A stretch of 64,000 bases of DNA from the NCBI RefSeq assembly GCF_035325945.1, contig NZ_DAOKYX010000009.1, positions 27,295 through 91,294 on the forward strand, read 5' to 3'. The translations under genes and the position numbers were made by a program. The notes under the pieces were generated by a model. The model was given only the letters and a program-made list of their open reading frames with translations. It made no database searches and had not been told where the DNA came from. Every line of letters begins with the position of its first letter. Position 1 is the stretch's first letter. Shown one piece after another: positions 7,670-14,660 of this stretch. The stretch comes from Parvibaculum sp035325945 (GTDB lineage: Bacteria > Pseudomonadota > Alphaproteobacteria > Parvibaculales > Parvibaculaceae).

Positions 7670-7987
7670 ATGGCCTGGACCATTCTCATGGCCGCCTCGG
7701 TGAGCGAAATCATCTGGACCTATACGCTGAAGGCGAGCGAGGGCTTCACACGGCCCGGCATCGCCGTTCTCAATGTCGCCGTCATGGTGCTGACGACGTG
7801 GCTTCTTTCGCTTGCCACGAAGTCGCTGCCGCTCGGCACCGCCTATCCGGTCTGGACCGGCGTCGGCATTGTCGGCACGGTCATTGTCGGCATCGTCGTT
7901 TTCGGTGAGGAGATGAACGCGGTCAAGGCCGCGGCGGTCGCGCTCATCGTCGCCGGAGCGTTGCTGCTCATGTTTGCCGAGGGGTAG
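7670..7987 (+). CDS. gdx: SMR-family guanidinium exporter Gdx (SugE type)
   Basis: A 105-residue, four-helix small multidrug resistance protein, the exact family length. GGAG eight bases upstream fixes the start at 7670; the frame is open further upstream but that DNA is the riboswitch. Glu13 is the essential proton/substrate carboxylate. The Gdx/SugE-type stretch G-F-T-R-P at 25-29 and the block L-P-L-G-T-A-Y-x-V-W-T-G-x-G-x-V-G-T-V separate it from EmrE-type drug pumps. Gdx exports guanidinium in exchange for two protons across the inner membrane as an antiparallel dimer. Expression should be switched on by guanidine through the leader. Confidence 0.88.
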   Translation: MAWTILMAASVSEIIWTYTLKASEGFTRPGIAVLNVAVMVLTTWLLSLATKSLPLGTAYPVWTGVGIVGTVIVGIVVFGEEMNAVKAAAVALIVAGALLLMFAEG

Positions 7988-8013
7988 GGCAAGACGCAAA
8001 ACGCGAAAAGTGA

Positions 8014-8033
8014 GGGGAGGGCGAACCCTCCCC
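8014..8033. terminator. Hairpin between convergent gdx and hfaB-like genes
   Basis: GGGGAGGG-CGAA-CCCTCCCC, a perfect 8-bp stem with a stable CGAA tetraloop. No T-run follows on the plus strand; on the minus strand TCACTTTTCG follows. It probably helps end transcripts from one or both sides. Confidence 0.5.
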
Positions 8034-8223
8034 CCGAAGTCAACTCGTTGCCGAAGCCGCGGACGGTGCCCCCGTTTGCGGCTTCGGTTGCGGCCGATAC
8101 AAAGCCCGGCCGCGGGCTCTCAAGGTGCGGCCGAAAGGTTCGGCCGCCGGCAACCTGAGCTTCTCATCTCCGACGATCTGGTTGCGACGCCGCCGGAGAA
8201 ATTTCAGGACACTTGCCCGTGCG

Positions 8224-9291
8224 TCAGTTCACCTGACCGCGAAGACCGGAATTGTCGATCTCGCTGTAATAGGCGTAAGGATCGCTCGCAGCGCGCTGCA
8301 CGCTCCTCTGCTCGGTCGCGGCCGGGCCTGTGCGTTCCGCTTCGCGCTCGCGCACGGGGGAGGGGCGCTCGGCGGCGCCGGGGTTCGTCTGGCGATAGTC
8401 GATCGCGCCCATCGGGTCGCCCTTGTCGCCGAAGCGCGCGCAGTCCGACGGATTGACCTGATAGAGCGGCACCAGCATCTTCAGCACCGCGCGTTCGATG
8501 ACGGAGCGCACGGCGAGCTGGATCGGCTCCATTGCGCTTTCGCCCGCGCCGATCTGGAAGAGCTTGCCGCCGAGGAAGTCGAAGACGCCCGCGCTCACTT
8601 CATGGCCGACGATCTGCTTCTGGTAGGAGACGAAGTCCACCACCTCCAGCGTGCGGCTGTTCACGAGCCGGAGATCGAGCCCGATATTCATCACATAGAT
8701 CTTGCCGCCGGCATCCGCGCCCCAGCCCGTGTCCGAGGTGCTCGCGACCGAGCCCGACACGCCGCCCGAGCGGATGTTGAAGTTGAGTTCGGTGATGCCG
8801 CCGACGAGGTAGTAATTGCTGCCTCGGATTTCGCCCGCGAATATCTTGCGATAGTCGTTCTCGTCGGCATCTCCGATGAGCTTGTTGTTCGTGTATTTGA
8901 GTTCGAGTTCCGTCACCGAGGTGTCATAGCGCTCCACGAGCGGCACGCCGGCCTTGCCGAGTGCCGACATGGCCATGAGCGAAGCTCCTTGCGTGAGCTT
9001 GCGGCCGGAACCGTCCGCTTCTTCCTTGCCCGTATAGTCGCGGATATTGCCGACGGCGATGCGGATCGCCTGCTGGTTCGCCGGGATGTGCGTGGCGAGG
9101 CAGCGCAGCGCGGTCGAATAGGGCGTCTCGTTGTTGATGACCGGCGCATCGCCGATGGGAGAGGTGTACTGGCCGTTCGAACCTGCACTGGGGCTGATGC
9201 AACCCGTGAGCGCGAAGGCGATCGAAAGGGCGCCAAGCGTCCGCTTGGGCAGTCCCTGTTCAGCCAATTTCGACAGTCCGGTTGCAAGCAC
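8224..9291 (-). CDS. hfaB: CsgG/HfaB-family outer-membrane secretion lipoprotein
   Basis: A 355-residue lipoprotein of the CsgG/HfaB family. The start is a GTG with AGGAG seven bases upstream. The lipobox A-L-T-G-C ends the signal peptide at Cys31. The CsgG-like domain follows: I-A-V-G-N-I-R-D-Y-T-G-K near 78-89, then a Gly/Asn-rich region before Y-Y-L-V-G-G-I-T-E-L and V-D-F-V-S-Y-Q-K-Q-I. In Escherichia coli CsgG forms a nonameric pore exporting curli subunits; in Caulobacter HfaB anchors the holdfast. The last 60 residues are a charged, low-complexity tail. No hfaA or hfaD follows, but the Asn-ladder secreted protein 2.5 kb away is a plausible client (inference). Confidence 0.8.
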   Translation of the reverse strand: MLATGLSKLAEQGLPKRTLGALSIAFALTGCISPSAGSNGQYTSPIGDAPVINNETPYSTALRCLATHIPANQQAIRIAVGNIRDYTGKEEADGSGRKLTQGASLMAMSALGKAGVPLVERYDTSVTELELKYTNNKLIGDADENDYRKIFAGEIRGSNYYLVGGITELNFNIRSGGVSGSVASTSDTGWGADAGGKIYVMNIGLDLRLVNSRTLEVVDFVSYQKQIVGHEVSAGVFDFLGGKLFQIGAGESAMEPIQLAVRSVIERAVLKMLVPLYQVNPSDCARFGDKGDPMGAIDYRQTNPGAAERPSPVREREAERTGPAATEQRSVQRAASDPYAYYSEIDNSGLRGQVN

Positions 9292-9665
9292 GATCGGTCT
9301 CCTGGTTGCCGGTTCCGGTCGCGCCCGACGGTCGTTTCTTGTGGATGCCGTTTTCGGGGCGCGGCCGAAGTCGAGCCATGGATTGCAACCGCTGTGCCAC
9401 CATGGTCATGCGTCGTGTGTGGCGGACTTCCGCCATTTCTGCCCGCTGCCCGGCGGCAGTCTTGCGGCGTCGCGTCCTCGCCCAAGCCATTCGGCCGTCC
9501 CGCGACTGTCCTCTTTCGACACGCGCGGCAGGAAAATGTTAAGGCTGTGCGCCGCTGGCACGCGGTCGCGCAAGCGTCGCGCCGCCGGGTTGCGGAGTTC
9601 CATGGCGCGAGCGACACTCGCCACAACTGCCAAAGGCAATCGACCCCGACTGGAAAGGCACACTC
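9292..9665. other. Intergenic region without recognised gene
   Basis: About 370 bases between the divergent hfaB-like and isomerase genes. Short frames on both strands encode basic, low-similarity peptides typical of shadow frames. No RNA gene or terminator was found. Confidence 0.5.
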
Positions 9666-10289
9666 TTGGCTGCGATCAGACCCACACTCGAATTCTTCTT
9701 CGATTGCTCGAGCCCCTGGACCTATCTCGCCTTCAGCCGCATCGAGGCGCTGGCCGAGCGGACGGGCGCCGTGATCGACTGGCGGCCGATCCTGGTCGGC
9801 GGCGTGTTCAATGCCGTCAATGAAAGCGTCTATGAGCAGCGCGCGAACCCGCATCCGGTGAAGAGCCGCTATTACGTCAAGGATCTGCGCGACTGGGCGC
9901 GCTATTGCGGTGTCGAGATCGGGCAGCCGCCCGTCTTTCCCGTTCGCGCGGTCGATGCGATGCGGGCCGCGATCGTCGCGCTCGACGAGGGCAAGCTCGT
10001 GCCCTTCGCCTGGGCGACGTTCCGTGCCTATTGGGGCGAACTCAGGGACATCTCGCAGCCGGAGGTGCTTGCCGAAATCTGCGGCGTGGCCGGGCTCGAC
10101 TGGAAAATGGTCGCCGAGCGCATGAAGTCGGACGATGTGAAGGCGCGTCTGCGCGCCAACACGGAGGAAGTGGTCGCGCGGGGTGGCTTCGGTTCTCCGA
10201 CCATGTTCGTCAACAAGACCGACATGTATTTCGGCAATGACAGGTTGCCGCTCGTCGAGGCGGCGCTCATGGCGGCCGCGCATGGTTGA
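9666..10289 (+). CDS. 2-hydroxychromene-2-carboxylate isomerase-like DsbA-fold protein
   Basis: A 207-residue protein of the DSBA/HCCA-isomerase family. N-terminal L-E-F-F-F-D-C-S-S-P-W-T-Y-L-A is the glutathione-binding start of the NahD/kappa-GST fold with the catalytic Ser in S-S-P; G-S-P-T-M-F-V lies near the C-terminus. The known reaction is glutathione-dependent isomerisation of hydroxychromene carboxylate to benzylidenepyruvate in naphthalene breakdown, but most chromosomal copies have unknown substrates and no other naphthalene genes are here. The start is a TTG with GGAAAGG seven bases upstream. It overlaps the rhomboid gene by 8 bases, indicating translational coupling. Confidence 0.85.
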   Translation: MAAIRPTLEFFFDCSSPWTYLAFSRIEALAERTGAVIDWRPILVGGVFNAVNESVYEQRANPHPVKSRYYVKDLRDWARYCGVEIGQPPVFPVRAVDAMRAAIVALDEGKLVPFAWATFRAYWGELRDISQPEVLAEICGVAGLDWKMVAERMKSDDVKARLRANTEEVVARGGFGSPTMFVNKTDMYFGNDRLPLVEAALMAAAHG

Positions 10290-11088
10290 CATCGACGAGA
10301 CGAGGCCGCGCCGCAGGGAGCCGCGCGCCTTCAACGTGCCTGGGGTGGTGCTTGCGCTCGTCGTTGCCATGCTCGGCGCATATGCCGTCTTCAGCCATCT
10401 GACGGACGATCAGCAGTCGGAGATACTCGTCCTCTTCGCGCTTTTTCCCGGCCGCTTCACCGGCGTCCCGGCCCATCCCGATCTCATCTTTCCGGGCGGC
10501 GCAGCGGGCGATCTATGGTCGCTCTTCAGCTACACCTTCCTGCATGGAAGCTGGACCCATGTGATCGTCAACAGTGTCTGGCTTCTCGCCTTCGGCAGTC
10601 CGGTCGCAAGGCGCATCGGCACGGTCCGGTTTCTGCTCTTCTATTTCTTCTGCGGCATCGCGGGCGCGCTGTTGCAGGTCTATCTCAATCCCGGCTCGCT
10701 TGTGCCTGTGGTCGGCGCCTCGGCCGCGATCTCGGGCCTCATGGGCGGCGCGGCGCGCTTCGTCTTTCTGGCCGACGGGGCGCTGGGCGGGCTTGGCGGC
10801 ATGGGAGGCCAGGGAGCAGCGCCCCGCGCCAAGGCGAGCATTCTTCATGCGCTCACCGACCGCCGCGTGCTCATTTTCGTCGGCGTCTGGATCGGCCTCA
10901 ATTTCCTCTTCGGGCCAACGGGGCTCACCGTCACCGGCGAGCAGATGAACATCGCCTGGGAAGCGCATCTCGGCGGCTTCCTCGCCGGGCTTCTGTTTTT
11001 CGGCTTTTTCGATCCCTACCGCATGTCGCCGTCCGGCGGCCCCGGCAATGTCGGCTATGGCGAATGGAGCGGGCGCAATCGGCTCTGA
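10282..11088 (+). CDS. Rhomboid-family intramembrane serine protease (possibly atypical)
   Basis: A 268-residue membrane protein with six or more hydrophobic helices. Rhomboid signatures: H-G-S-W-T-H-V-I-V-N (His88, His93, Asn97), G-A-S-A-A-I-S-G with candidate nucleophile Ser147, and catalytic His229 in A-H-L-G-G. The residue after Ser147 is Ala, where active rhomboids usually have Gly (GxSG), so activity may be altered. The soluble stretch between TM segments at 165-185 is Gly-rich. Family members cut transmembrane substrates inside the bilayer. The start at 10282 overlaps the upstream isomerase gene, so the two are probably co-translated. Confidence 0.85.
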   Translation: MVDIDETRPRRREPRAFNVPGVVLALVVAMLGAYAVFSHLTDDQQSEILVLFALFPGRFTGVPAHPDLIFPGGAAGDLWSLFSYTFLHGSWTHVIVNSVWLLAFGSPVARRIGTVRFLLFYFFCGIAGALLQVYLNPGSLVPVVGASAAISGLMGGAARFVFLADGALGGLGGMGGQGAAPRAKASILHALTDRRVLIFVGVWIGLNFLFGPTGLTVTGEQMNIAWEAHLGGFLAGLLFFGFFDPYRMSPSGGPGNVGYGEWSGRNRL

Positions 11089-11170
11089 CTTGCCTTATTG
11101 AATCTCGTCCGGGCAGGGCCACATGATCCGAAGCCCCTTTGTCGGGCTTCATCCGTGGAGGAAATGAGCG

Positions 11171-11464
11171 ATGAGCGATACATCCGCCTCTTCGAGCGTA
11201 ACCGAGCAGGAGCCGATCTGGCTGCGTTTCGTCTACATGATCGTGTTCGGCTTCCTCGCCAATGTCGCGTTCTCCCTGGCCATTTTCCTCGGGCTCGTTC
11301 AGCTCGTGGTGCTCCTCGTGACCAAGGAGAAGAACGAGGATTTGCGCCTCTTCAGCCGCAACCTCGTTCAGTACATCTGGGAATGCCTTGCCTTCGTCGT
11401 CTTCGCGCGCGAGGAAAAGCCGTTTCCGCTGGGCAAGTTCCCGTCGGTCAATTCTCCGGCTTGA
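11171..11464 (+). CDS. DUF4389 small membrane protein
   Basis: A 97-residue protein matching DUF4389: an acidic/Ser-rich N-terminus, R-F-V-Y-M-I, one long hydrophobic stretch (about 24-50) and the conserved N-L-V-Q-Y-I-W-E-C-L-A-F-V-V-F ending in P-F-P-L-G-K-F-P. It is an inner-membrane protein of unknown function found mainly in proteobacteria. GGAGG precedes the ATG by nine bases. Its last 17 bases overlap the convergent TetR gene. A GAAGCCC/GGGCTTC hairpin at 11130-11150 separates it from the rhomboid gene. Confidence 0.8.
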   Translation: MSDTSASSSVTEQEPIWLRFVYMIVFGFLANVAFSLAIFLGLVQLVVLLVTKEKNEDLRLFSRNLVQYIWECLAFVVFAREEKPFPLGKFPSVNSPA

Positions 11465-12149
11465 GCGACCGGGCGGCCAGTGCTTCGAGTTTCGCCAGCC
11501 CCTTCGGCGTCAGCAGTCCCTTGAGGACGGCCCCGCAGGTAAGCGAGAAGCGCGTCTCGGCCGCTTCTGCGCTGGCGTGAAAGCCGGCAAGCTCGAGGCT
11601 GCACAGGCCATGAACGGTCGCCCACAAGGCATCGGCCATGATGGCGGGCGCGACATCGGAGGGCAGGCTTCCCTCCGCGACGCAAGCCTTCACCGCGTCG
11701 AAGAGCATCTGATAGCCGCGCTGCTGCGCGATGCCGCGCGCGGGCGGCGTCGTGCAGGAGGGCTCCTCGTGGCGCAGGCTCTCGCTCACCGGCATGGTGA
11801 CGCTGATCATCAGCGCGTAATAGGACGGGTTTTCAAGGGCGAAGCTGCGATAGGCGCGCGCGAGCCCCTGGAGCCAGATGAGCGGCTCGGGCGCCTTCGG
11901 CACGGCGCGCTGCGCCTCGGCGAGCCGGTCGAAGGCTTCGTCGAACAGGGCGTTGATGAGCCCCTCCTTGCCGCCGAAGGCCGTATAGACCGCCATGGTC
12001 GAGGTGCCGACCTTCGCCGCGAGCTTGCGCAGCGAAATCGCGTCCGGCCCGCCGCGCATCAGCATTTCGCTCGCGGCATCGAGCAATGCCGCCCTCTGCG
12101 CGAGGCGGCGCCTGTCGGCCGCAATGTCAGCCCGCTCGTCCATGCTCAT
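11448..12149 (-). CDS. TetR/AcrR-family transcriptional regulator
   Basis: A 233-residue TetR repressor: N-terminal helix-turn-helix with A-A-S-E-M-L-M-R-G-G-P-D-A-I-S-L-R-K-L-A and V-G-T-S-T-M-A-V-Y, then a ligand-binding domain resembling the WHG type. The start is placed at 12149 because the TTG further up at 12200 would lie in the operator-promoter; ATG 12143 is equally possible. It is divergent from the carotenoid oxygenase gene, and a perfect palindrome lies across that gene's -10 element, so it very likely represses the oxygenase. The inducer is unknown, plausibly a hydrophobic substrate. Confidence 0.88.
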   Translation of the reverse strand: MSMDERADIAADRRRLAQRAALLDAASEMLMRGGPDAISLRKLAAKVGTSTMAVYTAFGGKEGLINALFDEAFDRLAEAQRAVPKAPEPLIWLQGLARAYRSFALENPSYYALMISVTMPVSESLRHEEPSCTTPPARGIAQQRGYQMLFDAVKACVAEGSLPSDVAPAIMADALWATVHGLCSLELAGFHASAEAAETRFSLTCGAVLKGLLTPKGLAKLEALAARSLKPEN

Positions 12150-12184
12150 CGTCTCAAGATCTCCGTCCTCTCTGATAGCCGGGC

Positions 12185-12214
12185 TTGACCTGTAGCTCAA
12201 TGGTTACCTATAAC
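12185..12214 (+). promoter_or_regulatory. Sigma-70 promoter of the carotenoid oxygenase gene
   Basis: TTGACC (12185-12190), 18-base spacer, TATAAC (12209-12214), 34 bases before the oxygenase start. The -10 hexamer is the left arm of the operator palindrome. Confidence 0.6.
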
Positions 12215-12223
12215 AATGTTATA
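12203..12223. promoter_or_regulatory. TetR operator TATAAC-AAT-GTTATA with a nested half-site
   Basis: A perfect 6+6 inverted repeat spans 12209-12223. A GTTA at 12203-12206 also pairs with the left arm, giving a second nested repeat. It covers the -10 element of the rightward promoter and lies between the divergent TetR and oxygenase genes, the classical place for a TetR repressor to block both promoters. Confidence 0.65.
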
Positions 12224-12247
12224 TCATCGTTATGAAGGGAGTCACCC

Positions 12248-13678
12248 ATGTCGAAGCCCTTTCCGGACAATCCGCTTCTACGCGGCAATTTTGCCCCCGT
12301 CATGGCGGAGTGCGAGGCGCCGGACCTGGTGGTCGTCGAAGGCGAGCTTCCGGCGGGGCTCAACGGCACGCTCTACCGAAACGGTCCGAACCCCATGTTT
12401 CCGCCGCTCGGCAGCCAGCATCACTGGTTTCTGGGCGAGGGCATGGTCCATGCGATCCATGTCGAGGACGGCAGGGCGAGCTATCGCAATCGCTGGGTGC
12501 GGACGGAGCAGTATGTCGCCCAGCGGAAAGCGGGCCGCAGGCTTCTCGGCACCGGCTTCGGCGAGGGGGCGGCGCCGGGCGGAGAGGGCATCCGCAACAA
12601 TGTCGCCAACACCAACATCGTCTGGCATGGCGGCAAGCTTCTGGCGCTGGACGAGGGCAACTCGCCCGTCGCCATGGATGGCGACACGCTCGAAACCCGG
12701 GGCACATGGACCTTCGAGGGCAAGTATCAGGGCCCGATGACGGCGCATCCGAAGATCGACCCCAGGACGGGCGAGATGCTGTTCTTCGGCTATATGGCGG
12801 CGGGGCCCGGCTCGCCCGACATTTCCTATCAGGTGGTCGATGCTTCGGGCCGTCTTGCGCGCTCCGAAATGTTCAAGGCGCCTTATGCCTCGATGGTGCA
12901 TGACTTCATCACCACGGACGAGCATGTGATCTTCCCGATCTTTCCGGCGACGATCGATGTCGAGCGGATCATGAAGGGCGGCCCCGTGATTGCCTGGGAT
13001 CCTTCCGCCGGCACGCGCATCGGCATCATGGCGCGCGATGCGAGCGTCGATACGATCCGCTGGTTCGAGGGCGATCCCTGCTATGTCTATCACCCGATGA
13101 ACGCCTATACGCAGCGCGAAGGCGGCAAGACGCGCGTCATCGCCGATGTTATGAAATATATCCGTGTACCGCTCTTTCCGGATGCCGATGGCAGCAAGGC
13201 CGATCTCACGCTTGCCGATGCGCCATCCATGCTCGTGCGCTGGACCTTCGATCTCGACGGCAACTCCAACAGCTACAGGGAGGAGCCGCTGACCGATATG
13301 GGCGGCGAGTTTCCCCGGCTCGACGAGCGCTTCGCCGGGCTTTCCTATCGCCATGGATTCTATGCTGGCAATCGCCGTCCGCCCGCGCCGGGCAAGCCCT
13401 TCGACACGCTCGTCCATATCGACCTCGCCATCGGGCGGCGGCGCGAATGGGAGCCCGGTGCCGGAAAATATGTGATGGAGCCCGTTTTCGTGCCGCGCTC
13501 CGCCGCCGCGCCGGAGGGCGATGGATGGCTCGTCACGCTCGTCTATGACGAGGCGCGCAATCTCAGCGATTTCGTCGTGCTCGACACGGGCGACATCGCG
13601 AAGGGGCCGCTTGCCCGCGTGGAATTGCCGGCGCGCGTGCCTTTCGGTTTTCACGGCAACTGGCGCAACGCAGCCTGA
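12248..13678 (+). CDS. Carotenoid oxygenase family protein (carotenoid/stilbene cleavage dioxygenase)
   Basis: A 476-residue seven-bladed propeller dioxygenase. Family marks are L-N-G-T-L-Y-R-N-G-P-N-P near 37-48, H-H-W-F-L-G-E-G-M-V-H near 58-68, a His in V-H-D-F near 217, and the terminal F-G-F-H-G-N-W; four His should hold the non-haem Fe(II). Such enzymes split conjugated C=C bonds of carotenoids, apocarotenoids or lignostilbenes with O2. No carotenoid synthesis genes are near, so a degradative role on lignin-derived stilbenes or plant apocarotenoids is likely (inference). AGGGAG six bases upstream sets the start. Regulated by the divergent TetR. The small Mpo1-like gene follows after 8 bases. 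Confidence 0.9.
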   Translation: MSKPFPDNPLLRGNFAPVMAECEAPDLVVVEGELPAGLNGTLYRNGPNPMFPPLGSQHHWFLGEGMVHAIHVEDGRASYRNRWVRTEQYVAQRKAGRRLLGTGFGEGAAPGGEGIRNNVANTNIVWHGGKLLALDEGNSPVAMDGDTLETRGTWTFEGKYQGPMTAHPKIDPRTGEMLFFGYMAAGPGSPDISYQVVDASGRLARSEMFKAPYASMVHDFITTDEHVIFPIFPATIDVERIMKGGPVIAWDPSAGTRIGIMARDASVDTIRWFEGDPCYVYHPMNAYTQREGGKTRVIADVMKYIRVPLFPDADGSKADLTLADAPSMLVRWTFDLDGNSNSYREEPLTDMGGEFPRLDERFAGLSYRHGFYAGNRRPPAPGKPFDTLVHIDLAIGRRREWEPGAGKYVMEPVFVPRSAAAPEGDGWLVTLVYDEARNLSDFVVLDTGDIAKGPLARVELPARVPFGFHGNWRNAA

Positions 13679-13686
13679 GGCACACC

Positions 13687-14037
13687 ATGTCCGTCTCCGA
13701 AACACTGAAGCGGCAGTGGTCCGTCTATGCGAAGGGCCATGCGGCGCGCCGCAATCTATTCATCCATATCGTCGCGGTGCCCGTCTTCATGGCCGGCTCG
13801 CTGGTGGCGATCGGCGGGGCGGCTTCCGCATCGCTGCCGCTTGCGGGTCTCGGCATCGCCGCCATGGTTCTGTCGCTGGCGTTGCAGGGGCGAGGGCACA
13901 GGCTCGAAGCGGTGCCGCCAGATCCCTTCCGGGGCCCTGCCGACATACTGCTCCGCATCCTGCTGGAGCAGTGGGTCACTTTCCCCCGCTATGTGCTCAC
14001 GGGCGGCTGGTATCGCGCCTTCCGCGCGGCTTCCTGA
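13687..14037 (+). CDS. Mpo1/DUF962-like small membrane protein
   Basis: A 116-residue protein with two hydrophobic helices. Near residue 25 it has N-L-F-I-H-I-V-A-V-P, then Q-G-R-G-H-R-L-E and P-D-P-F-R-G-P-A-D-I-L, which resembles the DUF962/Mpo1 pattern (family members show I-H-x-x-x-x-P and Q-x-x-G-H-x-x-E). Yeast Mpo1 is an Fe-dependent dioxygenase removing one carbon from 2-hydroxy fatty acids; the paired His residues here are compatible but the identity is weak. It lies 8 bases after the carotenoid oxygenase and is probably under the same TetR control, which suggests a role on the same hydrophobic substrates. Function inferred only. Confidence 0.55.
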   Translation: MSVSETLKRQWSVYAKGHAARRNLFIHIVAVPVFMAGSLVAIGGAASASLPLAGLGIAAMVLSLALQGRGHRLEAVPPDPFRGPADILLRILLEQWVTFPRYVLTGGWYRAFRAAS

Positions 14038-14039
14038 CT

Positions 14040-14660
14040 TCAGAGCAGCGGCTCTTCATAAAGGAGTTCGCCGTCGAGCCGCAGGCCCTTGATCGCCGCC
14101 TCGCCATTGCGGGCGAGGGCGACATCGACCGAAAGCGCCTGCGCGTTGCGGGCGTTTTCGAGTTTGCGGCCTTGCCCCTCCGGCACGAAATAGCTTTCGA
14201 TGCCATAGGTGACGGTCAGCATGACGCATTCTTCGCAGGGGACTTCCTCGACGTTTTTCGAGCGTGGAAGGGCGCGCACGCGCGGCACGTTTCGCGCGAC
14301 GCTGGTGATCCGGCCACGGATGATCTTGCTGTCGCCCGCATTCTTCGGATAGTCGCGCCAGACGCCGGCCGCCCGCCAGTCCGCGCCTTCCGGCACCAGC
14401 GCCACATAAACCCTGTCGCCGTCGCTGAACGATTTGTCGCCGGTCAGGCTTTCAAGCGAGAGTCGCGAAAGGCCATAGGCGAGCGTCACATAGTCGCCCC
14501 GGAAGAGGTCGCGCGGATCGACCGGCTCCGTCTTGAGCGTCACCGTATCCGGCGAGCGCAGAAGCGCCATGCGGTCGGCGACGATCCAGCCGATGATGAT
14601 CGTTTGGAGCAGGACGAGGATGATGAGGGCCGCGCCGAAGCGGCCGAACCGTGCGATCAT
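14040..14660 (-). CDS. GDYXXLXY-domain membrane protein
   Basis: A 206-residue protein with one N-terminal transmembrane helix (about 7-28) and the motif F-R-G-D-Y-V-T-L-A-Y that names the family. The rest is predicted periplasmic. Its start overlaps the DUF2157 stop as ATGA, so translation is coupled. The DUF2157/GDYXXLXY pair is common in bacteria, but its job is unknown; an envelope role is assumed from topology. The frame stays open far upstream in antisense to DUF2157; that is a shadow. Confidence 0.82.
   Translation of the reverse strand: MIARFGRFGAALIILVLLQTIIIGWIVADRMALLRSPDTVTLKTEPVDPRDLFRGDYVTLAYGLSRLSLESLTGDKSFSDGDRVYVALVPEGADWRAAGVWRDYPKNAGDSKIIRGRITSVARNVPRVRALPRSKNVEEVPCEECVMLTVTYGIESYFVPEGQGRKLENARNAQALSVDVALARNGEAAIKGLRLDGELLYEEPLL

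Noticed and set aside
12190..12206. TGTAGCTCAATGGTTA resembling a tRNA D-arm
   Set aside because: No anticodon stem, T-arm or acceptor follows; it is part of the promoter/operator.
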